Shown one piece after another: positions 44,396-54,616 of a stretch of DNA of 64,000 bases (position 1 is its first letter; the number at the start of each line of letters is the position of its first letter). The DNA is taken from positions 62,001 through 126,000 of the forward strand of contig JBEKYC010000022.1 of the NCBI GenBank assembly GCA_049511415.1, written 5' to 3'. The notes beneath the pieces are model-generated. The model saw only the letters and a program-made list of their open reading frames with translations, ran no database searches and was not told where the DNA came from. The DNA comes from Bog-159 sp049511415. Lineage in GTDB: Bacteria; Acidobacteriota; Terriglobia; Bryobacterales; Bryobacteraceae. The translations under genes were made by a program, and so were the position numbers.

Positions 44396-46066
44396 TCACT
44401 CCTGCGTTTCGACCAGGCGCAGGAGATCGGCGCGCGGGATGATCTCGACGGTGGTGGTCGCCTGCCCGCCCTCGGGCACGTCGATCAAAGCGGTGCGGTT
44501 CTCGAGAGCATGCAGCACGTCCGGGCGTTCCATGACCGGCCAGGGATTCGGGCTGTCCGTGGCGAAGACGCGGTAGCGGCCGGGCGGCAGACCTGCGATT
44601 TGGATGGTGTTTCCACCCATGGTGCTGCCGGCACGCTCCAGACCGGCGCCCATGCGGTCGGGATCTTCGGGATAGATGAGGGCGGAGACCGGGCGATCCG
44701 GCGTGTCTCCGGCGATGTGAATGTTGAGCGATGCCGAGTTGGTTCCCAGCACGATGACCAATGGTCCGGCGGGGCCGGCGACATCGAAACCGTAGGGAGA
44801 GATGGATTGACCGCCCAGAGAAACGGACTTGATGTAATGCGGGGAATGCAGGGTCAAACGCCAGCGGCCGGGAAGCACGCCGGATAGCGTGAACGTGCCA
44901 TCCGGACCGATACGGGCCATGGGCTGCGGTCCGAACATGGGTTTGCCGATGGGCATGAGCGAAACCTGACCCACGCCCTCGGGCGGGCGGTGATCGTCCG
45001 AATCGAACTGCACGATGCCTTTCAGATCCGCCCCGGCGGACAGAGAGATCTCGAGCGGAGCCGGCGACGCCTTGCCGAGTTCCACGGCGCGCTCGGCGGA
45101 GAACAGGCGGCCCTCCTGCATGGAAAAAGCGTAGAGCGTATAGGAGCCGGGGACGACCGCCTGAAACTCGAAGTTCCGCTTGGCCGGATCCGCGTATGCA
45201 CTCCACTGCAAGAGGGGGCGTGGCGTGCCGCTGGAAGGAGCCAGCAAGAGGTTGACGCCGCCGGCCAGGGCTTCCGGATCGGCGGCCGTAACGCTGCCGC
45301 GGACGGCCAAGGCGGCCACGCGGGTTACCTGGAAGTCGATGCCGTTCGCCGCCGCGCCGCCGGTAACCGCGATCCGGGTGGCGGTAGCCGGGTCGAGTGC
45401 GCCACCGTAAAATCGCGGCATATAGGTTTCGTGCGGGGTACGCGGATCGTCCGGCGGCATCAGGGGGTGCGGGGCGGGCAGCAGCAGGCCGCAATGCACG
45501 AAGACCTGATATTGTCCACCAGTGAGGTCCGTGATGCGGTAGTCGCCTTTGTCATCCGTGGATGCTCCGCCGAGACCCCTGGAAACGCGGCGGCCGCGAT
45601 CGAATCCGGGCGCCACGGCAGTGACCGAGCACCCGCGCACGCCGTTGCCTTCCTCGTCCGTCACGCGTCCGGCGATGGAACCGTCGCGGGTAAGAGCGAT
45701 GGCCACGTCCTGTTTTTGCTCGCCCTGGCCCAGGGTGATGCCCGAATTGAAATCCGCGCCCAAGACGGATTGCGGCGAGCGGTAGCCGGGCTTCCAGGCG
45801 TTCATCCAGAACATCCCCGCCGGCAGATCGTGAAAGGCAAATCTTCCGCCGGAATCGGTCACGGCGGTGAGCGGCGGGCCCGCAGGTCCGTTGAGGGTTA
45901 CCTGGGCCTTCTTGACGGGTTCGTGAGTGGCGGAGTCGGTGACCACGCCTTCGATGGAACCGGTACCGGTGACGGCGGGCGGTTCCGCTGGGGGCGTATT
46001 CTGAATCTGTGCCGCGGCGATGGCCGTGCAAAGGCACAGCCCGAGAACATGGCGCATGGCGGTCAT
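44396..46066 (-). CDS. CarboxypepD_reg repeat secreted protein, paralogue A
   Basis: The 556-residue exported protein has a leader ending around AIAAAQ. It consists of Ig-like carboxypeptidase-regulatory modules (GSIEGVVTDSATHEPVKKAQVTL; GSIAGRVTDEEGNGVRGCSVTAV). No peptidase residues are present. The ATG at 46066 overlaps the upstream paralogue stop (ATGA). Probably cell-surface or periplasmic; the role is unknown. Confidence 0.72.
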   Translation of the reverse strand: MTAMRHVLGLCLCTAIAAAQIQNTPPAEPPAVTGTGSIEGVVTDSATHEPVKKAQVTLNGPAGPPLTAVTDSGGRFAFHDLPAGMFWMNAWKPGYRSPQSVLGADFNSGITLGQGEQKQDVAIALTRDGSIAGRVTDEEGNGVRGCSVTAVAPGFDRGRRVSRGLGGASTDDKGDYRITDLTGGQYQVFVHCGLLLPAPHPLMPPDDPRTPHETYMPRFYGGALDPATATRIAVTGGAAANGIDFQVTRVAALAVRGSVTAADPEALAGGVNLLLAPSSGTPRPLLQWSAYADPAKRNFEFQAVVPGSYTLYAFSMQEGRLFSAERAVELGKASPAPLEISLSAGADLKGIVQFDSDDHRPPEGVGQVSLMPIGKPMFGPQPMARIGPDGTFTLSGVLPGRWRLTLHSPHYIKSVSLGGQSISPYGFDVAGPAGPLVIVLGTNSASLNIHIAGDTPDRPVSALIYPEDPDRMGAGLERAGSTMGGNTIQIAGLPPGRYRVFATDSPNPWPVMERPDVLHALENRTALIDVPEGGQATTTVEIIPRADLLRLVETQE

Positions 46067-47724
46067 CGGCCTTCCGCCGGCTGCATGCCGGTGACGATGA
46101 GCTGCGTTTTCCGCTCCACGAGGGCACCCTCGGCTATGTCGAAGGCTTCGCTCAACGGCTCAAAGGGTTTCAGGAAATTCGGATCGTCATAAGCCGAGGA
46201 CTGCATTTCTTCGAAGGCGTACAGTTTGTAGCGGCCGGGGGTGACGCCCTTGAACTCGAAATGGCCGGCATCATCCGCGCCGGTTTCGGCGTAGAAGCTA
46301 AGGACGTCCGCGTAGGGGCCGGAAGGCGCCAGGAGAATGCGCGCGCGCGGCGACCGGGCCACGCCGGCCGGCACAGTGACTGTCCCACTGACTACGGCGC
46401 CGCGGCCGCTGATGACGATGTGCAGGGGATCGCGCGTGCCGGAATCGATGGTCATGTCTTCGGTAAGCACGTCGCGATCGCCCAGGCGCATGGCTTTGAT
46501 ATAGCCGCCCGGTGGAACGGGCGAGGCATCGATGTCCCAGGTTCCCGCGGTTAGGTTCGATACCACAAATGCGCCATCCGGCTGCACTTCGGCTTGGATG
46601 GCGTTCCTGCCGGGAGGGTAACCGGCCGGCACCAATGAGACCTTGAAAGGCGCCGCGGGACGATCGGCGCTTTCGATATCCAGCCGGCCCTGGAGGTCGA
46701 TGCCACATTCGGGATGGAAGGTAACCTCCTGCCCGCCGGATGAGAGTTCGATGCGCTGGGCATCATGGCAGTCGTGGCCGGCGTGCGTCACGCGGGCGTC
46801 GATCCAGTAGGCGCCGGGGACCAGGTTCTCGATGTTGAAGTCGAACTTTGGCGCGTTCGCGCCCATCGCCATGGTCTGTTCGTCGCTATCCGGAACGTCC
46901 TGCGGAAACACGGTGATGAGGCCGGTGGTATCGCCGGCGGCCTCGTCTGGAAAAGTGATGCGGCCGTGCACGGAGGCCACCAGACGGGGCGCCAGATGGA
47001 AGTCGATGTTGTCGAGGTCCTTGCCAGGCGCGGCCTCGACCGGCGTAGCCGCGGAGATCTTGAGGGCGTCGGGAAAGAACGTGACGCCGTAGGCCTTGGA
47101 TGGCGGGACTTGGCCGGGAGCGACATCCGGCTGCATGAGCAGCGCGTTCGCATAAGGCTGACTGGCCATGATGATGTAATGCCCCGGCAGAACCTCCGGA
47201 AAGCGGTAGCGGCCGCGTTGGTCGGAGTTGGCGAAGGCTTCGCGCTCGTAAGAGGGTTTGCGGCGCGACCAGCCCGCCTTCAAGAGGCGCACCTGCACGT
47301 TGGGGAGGGGTTCGCCATCGGGATCGTAGATGACGCCCGCAATCGAGCCGAGAGGGCGCAAGCGGAAGGTGACTCCGAAACGCACGTCGCCGGCGGCGAG
47401 GGTCAGGGTTCCGGGCGCTCGGGCGGGAGTGGCGGCGCCGAAGGATGCCGTTTGAAAACCATCGAGCGAAGCCGTCAGGTGGTACTTGCCGGGAGGTATG
47501 GCGGTGAATCCGAAGGCGCCGGTGGACTCGCTGAAGGTGACGGCTTCGAGCAGCGGAGGGTCCACGGTGGAGAGGGTGACGACGACGCGGTGCAGGGGCG
47601 CACCCGAGGCGTCGTTCAGCACCACGCCGCTAATGGCGGCGTAGGCCGGGCGCAACGAGTCCGCCTGGACGACACTGAGGCTCGCCAGACACAACGCCGT
47701 GGCAGCTATGCGACTCATCCGCAT
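46063..47724 (-). CDS. CarboxypepD_reg repeat secreted protein, paralogue B
   Basis: The 553-residue protein has a leader ending near VVQA. It then shows the same module type (ISGVVLNDASGAPLHRVVVTL; GSIAGVIYDPDGEPLPNVQVRLL) and C-terminal parts (RYKLYAFEEMQSSAYDDPNF) comparable in style to paralogue A. Adjacent, coupled and same strand, the pair arose by duplication. No enzyme motif is evident. Confidence 0.72.
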   Translation of the reverse strand: MRMSRIAATALCLASLSVVQADSLRPAYAAISGVVLNDASGAPLHRVVVTLSTVDPPLLEAVTFSESTGAFGFTAIPPGKYHLTASLDGFQTASFGAATPARAPGTLTLAAGDVRFGVTFRLRPLGSIAGVIYDPDGEPLPNVQVRLLKAGWSRRKPSYEREAFANSDQRGRYRFPEVLPGHYIIMASQPYANALLMQPDVAPGQVPPSKAYGVTFFPDALKISAATPVEAAPGKDLDNIDFHLAPRLVASVHGRITFPDEAAGDTTGLITVFPQDVPDSDEQTMAMGANAPKFDFNIENLVPGAYWIDARVTHAGHDCHDAQRIELSSGGQEVTFHPECGIDLQGRLDIESADRPAAPFKVSLVPAGYPPGRNAIQAEVQPDGAFVVSNLTAGTWDIDASPVPPGGYIKAMRLGDRDVLTEDMTIDSGTRDPLHIVISGRGAVVSGTVTVPAGVARSPRARILLAPSGPYADVLSFYAETGADDAGHFEFKGVTPGRYKLYAFEEMQSSAYDDPNFLKPFEPLSEAFDIAEGALVERKTQLIVTGMQPAEGR

Positions 47725-47772
47725 CGAGTCCTTCGTGATATTGGACCGGGGTAGAGCACGCCAGGTTCCGAA

Positions 47773-48831
47773 TCAGTGCGATTCCAGTTGGGCGGGTTCG
47801 TAGTGCAGGTCGCGATCCAGCACCATTTCGAGAGTTGTGCCTTTGGGGAGGGTCACGTCGGGGCCATGCGAAAGCATGATGGCCGCCAGTCCGATGGCCG
47901 CGCCGGTCATGGCGCCGACTCCCACTCCGGTGATGCTGCGCGCGGCAATACCGCCGACGGAAGCGCCCGCGCCGGCGGCTTCGGCGACCTTCCTGGCATC
48001 CCCCGGCTTGTCGGTTTCGGCGCGGATCGTGCCTTCGTGGCGATCCACATCCTGGCCGTCGGCGCTGTCCATGCGGGAACGAAAATCGCGCGTGACGCCG
48101 TTGGGCAGAGTCAGGGAATCGAAGCGGATATACAACTCGGCTTTGCCTTTCATGTGGGAGGGGCGCTTGACGTCGGTCACGGTTCCGGAAACATAGCTGC
48201 CCTTGGGGATCACAATGTGTCCGTCCTGCAACACGGGGAAGGCGGTTTCCAGATACACGCGGTCACCCTGGATGGTGTATTTGGTGTTGAGGCTGTTGAC
48301 CAGTGACAAAGGAATCTTGGTGCCGGCCTTCACGATAATGCCGTCGGGCGCGGGCGGGGGATCGGCCGGCGGGACGGGCGCGCTGACGCGGCCGGGGTTG
48401 CGGTACACCAAGATCGCTTCGCTCGCGCCAACGCCGCGGCGAACGGTGCGGTTAATGGTCAGGACCGATCCGTTTTTGGACAACTGCCAGCGGTCCTCGA
48501 TCACATAGCTCTGCGGTCCGCTGACCAAGGTATTGACGAGTAACACGCTGCCTTCCCACTTGGCCTCGCTGCTCAGATGGGAATCCTGGATCTTATAGTT
48601 ACTTTCCGTGCCATCCACCTGGAACGACCAGGTGACATCCGATTCGGTGCAGCGGAAGGCGTCGCCTTGCTGATGGATGGCCAGCAGACCGCCGGGAGTT
48701 ATGGGCAAACCCCGTAAGTTGCTTTGTTGGGAATCGAGAGTCCAGTTGCCGGAGAAGTCCCGATCGAGGGCGCCCGCAAGTAACCCAAGCGGGACCAGTA
48801 ACAGTTGAGCCACGGCAGTTTCGGCGCGCAT
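47773..48831 (-). CDS. Secreted protein of unknown function
   Basis: From ATG 48831 the product has 352 residues with a hydrophobic leader (LLLVPLGLLAGALD). The first half (DFSGNWTLDSQQSNLRGLP) resembles a lipocalin-like calycin strand pattern; the second has IPKGSYVSGTVTDVKRPSHMKGKAELYIRFDSLTLPNG, of the kind seen in TrbI/VirB10-like or envelope proteins. The C-terminal Gly/Ala-rich segment (GVGVGAMTGAAIGLAAIML) may be a membrane hairpin. The domain calls are tentative. Confidence 0.5.
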   Translation of the reverse strand: MRAETAVAQLLLVPLGLLAGALDRDFSGNWTLDSQQSNLRGLPITPGGLLAIHQQGDAFRCTESDVTWSFQVDGTESNYKIQDSHLSSEAKWEGSVLLVNTLVSGPQSYVIEDRWQLSKNGSVLTINRTVRRGVGASEAILVYRNPGRVSAPVPPADPPPAPDGIIVKAGTKIPLSLVNSLNTKYTIQGDRVYLETAFPVLQDGHIVIPKGSYVSGTVTDVKRPSHMKGKAELYIRFDSLTLPNGVTRDFRSRMDSADGQDVDRHEGTIRAETDKPGDARKVAEAAGAGASVGGIAARSITGVGVGAMTGAAIGLAAIMLSHGPDVTLPKGTTLEMVLDRDLHYEPAQLESH

Positions 48832-48953
48832 GAATCTGGGTCCAATTATAGCAGCCGGAGGCAGAGCAGGTACCAACAGTACTGCGATTTGTAAAACGCA
48901 GGGCGATTGCATTGCACCGCTTACCGGCGCGTGGTAAGCTCGCTCGAAACCGC

Positions 48954-50918
48954 ATGCTCCGCGATTACGTTTGCCGCACAAGTTTCCTGGCAGCCATGAT
49001 GCTGGCGCAGGCTCCCCTGGGCGCTACCGTAGCGATCGTATCGATGACGCCTTCGCTCGCTTCCCCGCAGCCGCTGGGAACTCCCGTAACCTGGACGATC
49101 ACGGCCACGGACACGAACCCGAACAGCCTGATCTTTCAATTCAATGTAGCGTTCGGCAGCGGCTCTTACACGATGGTCCGGGACTTTAACGCGGGGACGC
49201 TTTCGTCGGGCGTGTGGACGGCGCAGCCATTCGTTTGGAACACGATCGCGGGAGAAGGGACTTATAACATTGAAGTCATTGCCAAGGATTTCGTGTCCGG
49301 CGAGACGGCTACCCAGACCTTCAGCTACATGCTAACACCGCTGGCCACGAGCACGGCCACCGTCGCGGGGACCGCCAATCCGCTGGTAGCGCTATTCAGC
49401 GCGCCATCCTGCGCCAGCGGCAGCGCGATGCGGGTAGCCTTTTACACCGGGACCAACGCGCCGGCGTACACCAATTGGACACCCTGCCAGGCGCCTGAGA
49501 GCATGAATTTCTACATCGCCGGGATGCTGCCTTCCACCGCTTATACGATGTATTCCCAGGTCAAGACCGGGGGCACCATCACCAATGGCGGCAATCTGAC
49601 GTTCACAACCGGCGCGCTGCCCGCGCAACTGCAGCCTGGATTCAGCCTGCCCGTGCTGACCGTCAACACGCCCGCGGGCCCGCAGACGGATACGACTGAT
49701 GGGCTGCTGCTGTGGGGCTTCACGAACAAAGTCGTGACCACGGCCAGCGACCTCGGCGGCAACATTCTGTGGTATTACGCGAGCGGCGTGAATTCGGTAG
49801 TGACGCGTCCTTTAGCCGGCGGCACGATGCTCACCTTCCAGAACGGCGTGTCCTGGAACTCTTCCAACCAGCTCCTGCAGATGCTGCGCGAGATCGATCT
49901 GGCGGGCAACGTGGTGCGGGAGACCAATACGGGAGCGCTCTCCGCCGAGTTGACGGCGCTGGGCGCCACGGATGCGGCGTCGTGCGCCGGCGTGGTGGTT
50001 CCAGCTCCGGTGGGCGCCTCGTGCCTGAACGATCTGAGCCATGATGCCATCCAGTTTTCTTTTGGCGGCAACCAATATACGGCCTTGCTGGTGCATGTCG
50101 AAAAAGTCTTTCCGGCCGGAACTCAGGGAAGCAGTCCGACCGGACCTCCGGTGGATATTTTGAGCGAGATGCTGGTGGTGCTGAACGCCCAATGGCAGGC
50201 GGTGTGGTATTACGATTCCTTCCAGCAACTCAACCTGAACCGCGCGGCGGTGCTGGGCGAGATCTGTTACCTGGGCAGCACGGATTGCCAAACCGACCTG
50301 CTGCTGGCCACCAGCGCGCAGGATTGGACGCATGGCAACAGCATCTATTACAAGGCCAGCGAGGGCGACTTCTGGGTCTCGCTGCGCAACCAGGACTGGC
50401 TGATCAAGATCAACTACAAGAACGGCACGGGCGCGGGGAACGTCCTGTGGCGCATGGGGCGGGAAGGGAACTTCACGTTCGAAAACGTGAACAACGATCC
50501 CTGGCCGTGGTTCTCGCACCAGCACGAAGCCGGCATGGAGAATAACGGCGCCGGGCCGTTGACGCTCTTCGATAACGGCAACACGCGGGTTTCGGCGCCG
50601 CCGCTGGGCCTGGGGAAAGACTGCGAACCGAACGACTGCGACAGCCGCGGCATGTCCCTGACCGTCTCGGAAACCGCACTTACCGTGACGCCTCTGCTGA
50701 GCCAGTCGTTGGGCTTGTATGCCAACTCGGTGGGCGCGGCGCAACTACTTTCGGACGGCAACTACTTCTTCAGCGCGGGGGCCGTATTGACCCAAGAGAT
50801 GGAGATCTTTCCCACGCCCGGCACCGTGAACGGCGTGCAAGTGCTGAATCTGTCTAATCCAAACCCGTCGTACCGCGGGTGGCAGATGCCGACATTGTAC
50901 GATCCACCAACCACGTAA
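48954..50918 (+). CDS. Aryl-sulfate sulfotransferase-type protein, tandem copy 1
   Basis: The 654-residue secreted protein starts at ATG 48954 and has a signal peptide (MLRDYVCRTSFLAAMMLAQAPLGA). An Ig-like N-terminal domain (about 25-130) precedes an arylsulfotransferase (PF05935-like) propeller with TSAQDWTHGNSIYY, GNVLWRMGREGNFTF, FSHQHEAG and LTLFDNGNTR. The His in the DWTHGN motif is a candidate catalytic residue of the family. It would transfer sulfate between phenols in the periplasm or outside. It forms a tandem pair with the next gene. Confidence 0.82.
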   Translation: MLRDYVCRTSFLAAMMLAQAPLGATVAIVSMTPSLASPQPLGTPVTWTITATDTNPNSLIFQFNVAFGSGSYTMVRDFNAGTLSSGVWTAQPFVWNTIAGEGTYNIEVIAKDFVSGETATQTFSYMLTPLATSTATVAGTANPLVALFSAPSCASGSAMRVAFYTGTNAPAYTNWTPCQAPESMNFYIAGMLPSTAYTMYSQVKTGGTITNGGNLTFTTGALPAQLQPGFSLPVLTVNTPAGPQTDTTDGLLLWGFTNKVVTTASDLGGNILWYYASGVNSVVTRPLAGGTMLTFQNGVSWNSSNQLLQMLREIDLAGNVVRETNTGALSAELTALGATDAASCAGVVVPAPVGASCLNDLSHDAIQFSFGGNQYTALLVHVEKVFPAGTQGSSPTGPPVDILSEMLVVLNAQWQAVWYYDSFQQLNLNRAAVLGEICYLGSTDCQTDLLLATSAQDWTHGNSIYYKASEGDFWVSLRNQDWLIKINYKNGTGAGNVLWRMGREGNFTFENVNNDPWPWFSHQHEAGMENNGAGPLTLFDNGNTRVSAPPLGLGKDCEPNDCDSRGMSLTVSETALTVTPLLSQSLGLYANSVGAAQLLSDGNYFFSAGAVLTQEMEIFPTPGTVNGVQVLNLSNPNPSYRGWQMPTLYDPPTT

Positions 50919-50975
50919 TGGTGCGAGGCTTGCCGGCGGAGCAAGCGGCGTGATACTTTCTCGCAAGGGGCTTCC

Positions 50976-52952
50976 TTGACACGCCATCACTGTTCGTCCG
51001 CCGCAAGTCTGCTTGTGGCTCTGATTCTGGCGCAAGTGCCGCTGTGGGGGACGGTGGCGGTGGTGACGATCAGGCCCTCGGTGGCTTCACCCCAGCCGTT
51101 AGGAACTCCGGTCACCTGGGAAGTGCTGGCCACCGATACGAACGCCAGCAGCCTGACCTTTCAATTCAACGTGTCGTTCAACGGCCAGTCTTTCGCGCTG
51201 GCGCGGGACTATAACGTCGGCAAGAAGGAAGCCGGCATCTGGGCCGCGCAGCCTTTGGCCTGGAACAGCATTTCCGGCGAGGGCGTGTACACGATCCAGG
51301 TAATCGCCAAGGATTTTGCATCGGGCGAGACGGCCACGCAAAGCGCGAACTTCACGTTAACGAGCCGGGCGCCCAGCGGCGCGACGGTGTCAGCGGTGGA
51401 GAATCCCCTGGTGGCGCTATTCAGCGCGCCTTTGTGCGCGGCGGGCAGCACCATGCGCGTGGCTTTCTTCACCGGCGCGAATCCGACTTCTTATACGAGT
51501 TGGACGGCCTGCCAGCCACCGTTGAGCATGAACTTCTACGTGGCCGGAATGCTGCCCTCGACGCCGTACACGATGTTTTCGCAGGTGCAGACGGGAAGCA
51601 CGATCACCAACGGCAGCAACCTGACATTCACCACGGGAGCCCTGCCTGCGCATTTGGGGTTGGGATATTCGCTTCCGGCTCTCACCGTCGAGATACCCGC
51701 CGGTCCCCGGACCGACACTACCGATGCGATGGTGCTGTGGGGGTTCACCAACAACATTGTGCCGGTGGCGACCGATCTTTCGGGGAATATCGACTGGTTC
51801 TATGCGAGCGGCGTGAATACCATGATGACGCGGCCGCTGTCCGGGGGCACGCTGCTGGTCCTGCAGGACGGCCTGTCGTGGAACTCGTCGAACCAGACGT
51901 TACAGATGCTGCGGGAGGTGGACTTAGCCGGCAATATCGTGCGCGAAACCAACACCGGGGTGCTCTCGCAACAACTGATGGCCATGGGTGCGACGGATGC
52001 GGGGTCGTGCGTAGGCGTGGTCATTCCGGCGCCGGTGGGAACCGCCTGCCTGAACGATTTGAGCCACGATGCGATCCGGTACACCATCGACGGCGCGGAA
52101 TATACGGCATTGCTGGCGCACGTCGAGAAGATCTTCCCGGCGGGAACGCAGGGCAGCAATCCGAGCGGGCCGCCGGTGGACATACTCAGCGAGATGTTGA
52201 TCGTGCTGGACGCGCAGTGGCAGGTGGTGTGGTACTACGATTCGTTTCAACAACTGGATATCAGCCGGGCGGCGGTGCTGGGAGAGATTTGCGATCCGGC
52301 GGCGGGCCAGGGAGCGGACTGCGCGTTGACTCTGCTGTTGGCGACGAGCGCGCAGGATTGGACGCATGGCAACTGCATCTACTATATGCCGTCCACGGGC
52401 GACTTCCTGGTTTCGCTGCGGGATCAGGACTGGCTGATCAAGGTGGATTACAACAACGGCGCGGGCGCGGGCGATATCATCTGGCGGATGGGCCAGGACG
52501 GCGACTTCACGTTCGTCAACGTGAACGCGGATCCCTGGCCGTGGTTCTCGCACCAGCATGATGCGGGCTACGAGAATAGCGGGAACGGACCGCTGACCAT
52601 GTTCGATAACGGCAATACACGCGTGTCGGCGCCGCCTCTCGGGCTGGGCAAGAGCTGCGGTCCGAGCGACTGCCACAGCCGCGGGATGGCGTTGACGGTG
52701 GACGAAACGGCCCGCCAGGTAACACCGGTGCTGAGCGTGGAGCTGGCATTTTATGCCAGTTATATGGGCAGCGCACAATTGCTGTTCGACGGCAATTACT
52801 TTTTCAGCGAGGGGGCGCAGGTCACGGATGGTATCGAGATCCTGCCCACCCCCGGCACGATTAAGGGAACTGAAGTGCTGAATCTATCGAGTCCGCACAC
52901 CTCGTACCGGTGCTGGCAGATGCCGACGCTGTACGATCCGCCGATCACATAG
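50976..52952 (+). CDS. Aryl-sulfate sulfotransferase-type protein, tandem copy 2
   Basis: The 658-residue protein starts at TTG 50976 after AAGGGG. It shares the entire domain order and most motifs with copy 1 (NIDWFYASGVN, TSAQDWTHGNCIYY, GDIIWRMGQDGDFTF, HQHDAGYENSG, LTMFDNGNTRV). The intergenic gap is 57 bases. Duplication is clear; sequence differences suggest some age and possibly different substrates. Confidence 0.82.
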   Translation: MTRHHCSSAASLLVALILAQVPLWGTVAVVTIRPSVASPQPLGTPVTWEVLATDTNASSLTFQFNVSFNGQSFALARDYNVGKKEAGIWAAQPLAWNSISGEGVYTIQVIAKDFASGETATQSANFTLTSRAPSGATVSAVENPLVALFSAPLCAAGSTMRVAFFTGANPTSYTSWTACQPPLSMNFYVAGMLPSTPYTMFSQVQTGSTITNGSNLTFTTGALPAHLGLGYSLPALTVEIPAGPRTDTTDAMVLWGFTNNIVPVATDLSGNIDWFYASGVNTMMTRPLSGGTLLVLQDGLSWNSSNQTLQMLREVDLAGNIVRETNTGVLSQQLMAMGATDAGSCVGVVIPAPVGTACLNDLSHDAIRYTIDGAEYTALLAHVEKIFPAGTQGSNPSGPPVDILSEMLIVLDAQWQVVWYYDSFQQLDISRAAVLGEICDPAAGQGADCALTLLLATSAQDWTHGNCIYYMPSTGDFLVSLRDQDWLIKVDYNNGAGAGDIIWRMGQDGDFTFVNVNADPWPWFSHQHDAGYENSGNGPLTMFDNGNTRVSAPPLGLGKSCGPSDCHSRGMALTVDETARQVTPVLSVELAFYASYMGSAQLLFDGNYFFSEGAQVTDGIEILPTPGTIKGTEVLNLSSPHTSYRCWQMPTLYDPPIT

Positions 52953-53076
52953 CGGTGCGCCGCGCATTCCGATCCGAGCCGCGGCCGTGAGGGAGCGTTA
53001 CGAACCTCGCCATCCAAAACGCGCTGCGGCACGCATGATATCATGTGGGTGGAGTTTGAATGGAGGAGGCAACCAG

Positions 53077-53550
53077 ATGGGTCCCATCGGCGTGCAGGAA
53101 ATGATTTTTATATTTCTGCTCGCGCTGGTGCTCTTCGGCCCCAAGAAACTGCCGGAATTGGGCAGAATGCTGGGCCGGGCAATCACTGAGTTCCGCCGCG
53201 CGCAGAGCGAATTGAAAGCTACTTTCGATCGCGAAATGCTGAACCTGGAGCGGGAAAACGAATCCCTGAAAGAAATCACCAGCGGGTATCAGTACAACAA
53301 TTACAACTACGATTATTCTTCGAGCGACGCGGGAACCTACGGCGAGCCGTACGGTTCGACCACCACCGAGCCGCATGATTCCAACGTAACCAACACTTCC
53401 ACAGACAGCGCATCCGCAACTGAGGGCGCTGTGTCCGTATCCCCCGTTATGCCGGAGGGCGTCGTCGCCCACCAAACCACGCCCGAGGGCGTCGCGCCGG
53501 GCGCCGCAGACATCCCGGAAAATGCGCCGGTGGTAGAGCATAACGTTTAG
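53077..53550 (+). CDS. Twin-arginine translocase subunit TatA/TatB
   Basis: The start at ATG 53077 has GGAGGAGG upstream. A membrane helix (IFIFLLALVLFGPKKLPELG, about 9-28) is followed by an amphipathic helix to about residue 75 and then an unstructured Asn/Tyr/Ser/Pro-rich tail. The length (157 residues) is between TatA and TatB. With TatC next, it builds the Tat pore for folded proteins. Confidence 0.85.
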   Translation: MGPIGVQEMIFIFLLALVLFGPKKLPELGRMLGRAITEFRRAQSELKATFDREMLNLERENESLKEITSGYQYNNYNYDYSSSDAGTYGEPYGSTTTEPHDSNVTNTSTDSASATEGAVSVSPVMPEGVVAHQTTPEGVAPGAADIPENAPVVEHNV

Positions 53551-53560
53551 CTCTCAATAA

Positions 53561-54586
53561 ATGGCATCGATTGAAGACGGCAATGGAGCGAAGACTCCAG
53601 CCGGTAAAGCAACGTCCAGCTCCAAAGCGGTGGCGGTCACGGCTACGGGCCGGGGCGGGGGCGCGCCGCCTCCACCACCCGACCCTCCCGAATCCGGCGG
53701 CGACCACGAAGACGGCATGCTGCGCATGTCGTTCCTGGAGCACCTGGAAGAGCTGCGTTCGCGCATCATCAAGATGGTGGCGGGGATTCTGGTGGCCTTC
53801 CTGGCCAGCCTGGTCTTCTGCGACAAGCTGTGGCGGCTGATCGCCGCGCCGGCGGTGGAGGCGTTGACGCACTTGGGCGTCAAGCCGCCGAACCTGGCGG
53901 CGATCTCGCCCATGGAGCAGTTCAACGTCATCTACGTCAAGCTGCCCATCCTGTGCGCCATCTTCATCGCCGCTCCCTGGATCCTTTACCAGGTTTGGGC
54001 CTTCATCGCCCCCGGCCTCTACAAGCGCGAGCGCCGTTATGCCGCGCCCTTCGTGTTGTGTTCGGCGGGGCTGTTTATCATGGGCGGCGCATTCGCCTAT
54101 TTCATCGCGTTCCGCTTTGCTCTGACTTTCCTGTTGGGCATCGGCATGGAAAACGGCATCACGCCGATAGTCTCCATCAACGAGTACTTCGATCTGTTCG
54201 TGAACGTCACGCTGGGCGTCGCGTTGGTGTTCGAGATGCCCATCCTCATCTTCTTTCTGACGTTGCTGCGGATTGTCAGTCCCCGGTTCCTGCTGAATCA
54301 CAGCCGTTACGCGATCCTCGGCATCTTTATCATCGCCGCGATTGTGACCCCCACGCCGGATGCATTCAACATGATGCTCTTCGCCACGCCCATGTGCCTG
54401 TTATTCTACGTGGGCATTTTCGCCGGATATCTTCTGGTACTCAAGCGGGAAGGGCGGAGTTTCCCCTGGGGAAAGGTATTAACAATTAGTGGGATTGTGT
54501 TATTGGTGCTCGGTGCGTTAACCTATTTTGCCGTGGTGCATTATAAGCTGCATCCGATTTGGCACTGGCCCTTTTTGACACGCTAA
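53561..54586 (+). CDS. tatC: Twin-arginine translocase subunit TatC
   Basis: The 341-residue protein has a 52-residue, Pro/Gly-rich N-terminal extension before the conserved MSFLEHLEELRSRIIK. Six helices follow, with FIAPGLYKRERRYA and the later IVTPTPDAFNMML typical of TatC. The family usually has about 250 residues; the extension and a longer C-terminus account for the difference. It lies 10 bases after tatA/B. Confidence 0.92.
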   Translation: MASIEDGNGAKTPAGKATSSSKAVAVTATGRGGGAPPPPPDPPESGGDHEDGMLRMSFLEHLEELRSRIIKMVAGILVAFLASLVFCDKLWRLIAAPAVEALTHLGVKPPNLAAISPMEQFNVIYVKLPILCAIFIAAPWILYQVWAFIAPGLYKRERRYAAPFVLCSAGLFIMGGAFAYFIAFRFALTFLLGIGMENGITPIVSINEYFDLFVNVTLGVALVFEMPILIFFLTLLRIVSPRFLLNHSRYAILGIFIIAAIVTPTPDAFNMMLFATPMCLLFYVGIFAGYLLVLKREGRSFPWGKVLTISGIVLLVLGALTYFAVVHYKLHPIWHWPFLTR

Positions 54587-54616
54587 CGATCGGGAGCGGC
54601 GCCGTCCCGGTCCCCC

